A stretch of DNA of 59,245 bases from Chromera velia. Lineage: Eukaryota; Sar; Chromeraceae. Position numbers and translations under genes: made by a program. Each line of letters starts with the position of its first letter. The first letter of the stretch is position 1. The notes under the pieces are model-generated. The model made no database searches. It worked only from the letters and a program-made list of their open reading frames with translations, and had not been told where the DNA came from. The stretch lies in NCBI GenBank assembly GCA_018398765.1, contig JAHBMJ010005757.1:15001-74245 (forward strand). The letters run 5' to 3'. This document shows positions 56,786 to 59,245 of this stretch, piece after piece.

Positions 56786-58102
56786 ATGCCGGAGAAAGAG
56801 GATAGCCAGACGTGGCTTGCTGCAGAACCGTGGCAGGACTTGAACTTTGTTGAGGAGAAGCTTTGCACCCCCGCGGGTCTTGGTGACCATCTGACGGTCA
56901 TCAAGAGTACTGTGACAAAATGGACGGGGCACGGCGGGGCGAGTGGGGACATGTTTCTGTTGACGGTGGAAACACGAGTGCGTGAGAAGCGGGAGAGCTC
57001 AGAGACCACGACTCACGATTTGGTCTTGAAGGCAACACGTCCAGAGGGCCTTCAGGGGTCCAAGCAAGTGGGCCTTGCCAGAGAGGGCGTCTTTCTTGAC
57101 CGAATGACTCGAGTGTCCGACACAAGGGACCCCTTGTTCCCTCTCAAAGTACTTCTGCCGAAGTGTCTCTGGGCCAAGGGTGACATGGACCTTGGTGGGA
57201 AAGCGTTGGTAATGGAGAAAATCGATGGCGTACAGTCAGGTTACTTCTTTGGTAAGCACTCCCCCCACAATTGGGATGTAGATGTTGAGGCTGAGACCAA
57301 AGATATTGGGGGAGTGAGTGAGCTGGACGTCTGTTGCCTGGCTGCCGAGCTAGGTGCCATCCTTCATGCGAGACATATCGGTGATCGCAGTCTGCTGGAG
57401 GATGCGGAAAATCAGGAGTGTTTGCGTGCGTCAAAGTGGTTTGGCGGGCAGGGGAGGGAGTCCTGGGAAGGTACGATGGGATACGCGAAATCGGTTTGGA
57501 AGGACCAGTGGCGTCCGACCATTGACGAGAAAGGGGTTCAGAGATTTGAAGGGAAGGAGGACACAATCGAATGGCCTCTCTCTCTGGTCAACTTGATGGA
57601 TCAGAGTTTTGAGAAGGTGACGTGGGAGGCGTTCCAACAGTCAGCTCTCGTGAGTGAAGGTCGGTTTACGCTTGTACACGGTGACTTTCACCCAGGCAAT
57701 ATGATTGTGACAAGAAAGGAGAAGGGCCTCGCTCTAGTTGATTGGGAAGTTGTGGGGGTTGGGTCGGGTCCTCAGGACCTAGGTCAGTATATGGTCTCTC
57801 ACTCTCACCCGTCAGTTCGCCGTCAAAACCAGAAGGCAATACTCGATGCCTACTGCAAAGTTTTTCAGACCAACCTAAGTGAAGAGAGTTTTGAGCAGCA
57901 TTTTAAGAAGGATGAAAAGTTGCTGCGGGAATGGGTCAATAGAGAGTACGCTGAGGGAGGTGTCGGTCGATGGATATGGCTTCTTCCCCTGTGCGGCCTG
58001 GCTTTCAGCCCCAAAAAGCAGCAGTATTTCGTGAATCAAGTCGCGGCCTTGCTGGATGACTTTCCAGAAATATTCGACAAAGTTCCGCTCCCTCGTGCAT
58101 GA
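56786..58102 (+). CDS. Intronless APH/CHK-type small-molecule kinase-like protein
   Basis: One open frame. I prefer the Met at 56786 (MPEKEDSQTW); an in-frame ATG at 56732 would add 18 residues. The catalytic loop LVHGDFHPGNMIV and the metal-binding LALVDWEVVGVGSGPQDLGQ are the Brenner-type motifs of aminoglycoside-phosphotransferase-fold kinases. Spacing is closest to the ecdysteroid-kinase/CHK-like group. The N lobe has HDLVLKATRPEG as the probable ATP-lysine segment and LGGKALVMEKIDG as the hinge. All key residues are present, so phosphorylation of a small hydroxylated substrate is likely, but the substrate is unknown. It has no introns, unlike most neighbours, and is followed by an A+T-rich block. 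Confidence 0.88.
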   Translation: MPEKEDSQTWLAAEPWQDLNFVEEKLCTPAGLGDHLTVIKSTVTKWTGHGGASGDMFLLTVETRVREKRESSETTTHDLVLKATRPEGLQGSKQVGLAREGVFLDRMTRVSDTRDPLFPLKVLLPKCLWAKGDMDLGGKALVMEKIDGVQSGYFFGKHSPHNWDVDVEAETKDIGGVSELDVCCLAAELGAILHARHIGDRSLLEDAENQECLRASKWFGGQGRESWEGTMGYAKSVWKDQWRPTIDEKGVQRFEGKEDTIEWPLSLVNLMDQSFEKVTWEAFQQSALVSEGRFTLVHGDFHPGNMIVTRKEKGLALVDWEVVGVGSGPQDLGQYMVSHSHPSVRRQNQKAILDAYCKVFQTNLSEESFEQHFKKDEKLLREWVNREYAEGGVGRWIWLLPLCGLAFSPKKQQYFVNQVAALLDDFPEIFDKVPLPRA

Positions 58103-59245
58103 TTAAATCGATTATATGAAGCCAGACCTATGTAGACCTTTTTTAAAATATTTTGGTTTATAACACCTCATTTCTAGCTTTTTCCCGCTTGCATGATTCA
58201 AGTTGGCCTGTTAGCGCATGCATGCTCAGGCTTGTAGCGTAGTACTGAGCGTAGTACCTAGCTAAACGTATGCAGATAAGATTCATCGAGACGTACAGAG
58301 ACAGTTAGTTAGTAGATGAAAGGTCTGTTAGGCTACTAAACGTTTGTTGCTACTCCTTCGCTCATTCTGTTTCTATCAGTCTGATTCTTAAATTTAAAGC
58401 TCTTATATGACGGAACTCTAGCGACATAAATGTGACAGTTCATTCGTATAGGCGACTTCTACTAAAACAGCAAGAGTACTCAATAGCTATAGCACTAAAT
58501 AAACCACTACTACGGTGGCACTATACCACTATTACTACTTAATTCAAAATTTTAAAATTTCAATTATCATACAAATTACTAAAGTCACTAGACAAATTAA
58601 AAAAAGTTTTTAAACTATTTTTTATATCTGCCTTACAGGTTATGACTTGCTGAACGCTAGACGCCTATTATGGGCCGATAACGATGGCGTATGATGATGA
58701 TGATGATGATGATATAAACTTTAAATTTAAAAGAGTTTTACCGCTTGTAACAATTAATGTGATTATAACCCAGCCAGTTTAAGACATTGACGTACGGTTT
58801 TAAATAGAGCTAGTACTGAGTCTCTCAGACAAACCTCTGTGGTTGCCATAGAGAGCACTAGTATAGGTACAATTAAACATATCCTGAGTTCGCTGGTGAA
58901 TTTTCAGTTGGTTAAACTTTTGTCTGCCTCCTTAATTAGTATGCTCCTTCCCTAGCTCCGTCCCTGCCTTCCCTACTCAGGGCGTACTGGATCTAATTTG
59001 GATTGATTGATTCTGCACGCACATGGGGGAAAAGAATAGAACAGAGAAAAGAAGGAAGGATCCTTGACAAACTGTAGGAACTCAGAAAGTCTTTTAGAAG
59101 CATACAAAAATTTTAAAAGAAGGTCCCAAAACAGAGCGAATCCCTATAAGACACTTCTATTCTTTGATCTGCCTCCCATGTGCCTGCCTTGTCAGACCCA
59201 CAGAGTGAGATGCGACTGGCCTGTCTGCCTCTCCCCACCCCCGTA
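58103..59245. other. A+T-rich 3' flank to window edge
   Basis: A+T-rich to about 58960 with a short (GAT)n tract at 58694-58713, then mixed composition to the end. No credible frame or RNA gene seen. Confidence 0.75.

Overview
The window looks like nuclear DNA of a microbial eukaryote with intron-rich genes. Introns have GT-AG borders, acceptors usually end in (GCATG)CAG, and donors are often GTCAGT or GTGAGT. Introns are long and full of GT/CA, GA and tetranucleotide microsatellites. Proteins carry long low-complexity insertions, and GCATGC motifs are common. A chromerid or related alveolate alga (Chromera velia-like) is my best guess, from gene style and not from a marker gene. Two 18-N gaps (3723-3740 and 34228-34245) show this is a draft assembly.

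Layout, left to right. A minus-strand organelle-type helical-repeat (RAP/OPR-like) protein runs from 7373 off the left edge. A CpG-rich divergent promoter zone follows. A plus-strand gene (about 8.4-19.4 kb, 5' end unresolved) encodes a protein kinase, ankyrin repeats, a catalytically dead pseudokinase and a second ankyrin array in which each repeat is one 99-nt exon. Next come a minus-strand drug/metabolite-type transporter (23751-21145), a plus-strand intronless ankyrin protein (24590-25885) and a 16-plus-exon minus-strand coiled-coil/zinc-knuckle protein (34962 to about 27 kb). They are followed by a minus-strand intronless F-box-like protein (37727-36318) and a six-exon plus-strand 3-hydroxyanthranilate 3,4-dioxygenase (38408-41524). 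An AT-rich zone then holds a 1.4-kb 11-bp minisatellite. A very large minus-strand gene (56008-44856) has a cyclic-nucleotide-binding-like domain near its middle and a degenerate receiver-like domain at its C terminus. Last is a plus-strand intronless APH/CHK-type kinase-like protein (56786-58102).

For the transporter, the coiled-coil/zinc protein, the dioxygenase and the giant gene I followed splice phase through the exon junctions. They agree throughout the listed models, which is the main support for treating each as one gene.

Organisation: most genes are in divergent pairs. Divergent promoter zones tend to be CpG/GCATGC-rich, while convergent or 3' zones are strongly A+T-rich. The intronless genes (three of eight) each have such an A+T block directly 3' of the stop.

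Most unusual signal: several introns contain short (about 45-55 bp) A+T-rich, partly palindromic inserts sharing the decamer ATTCTGTATG. They are flanked by long direct duplications (26-69 bp), and in four cases the duplicated piece is a 3' splice site plus the start of its exon (22.35, 27.25, 30.8 and 40.45 kb). This resembles an introner-like or template-switch process that copies splice acceptors.
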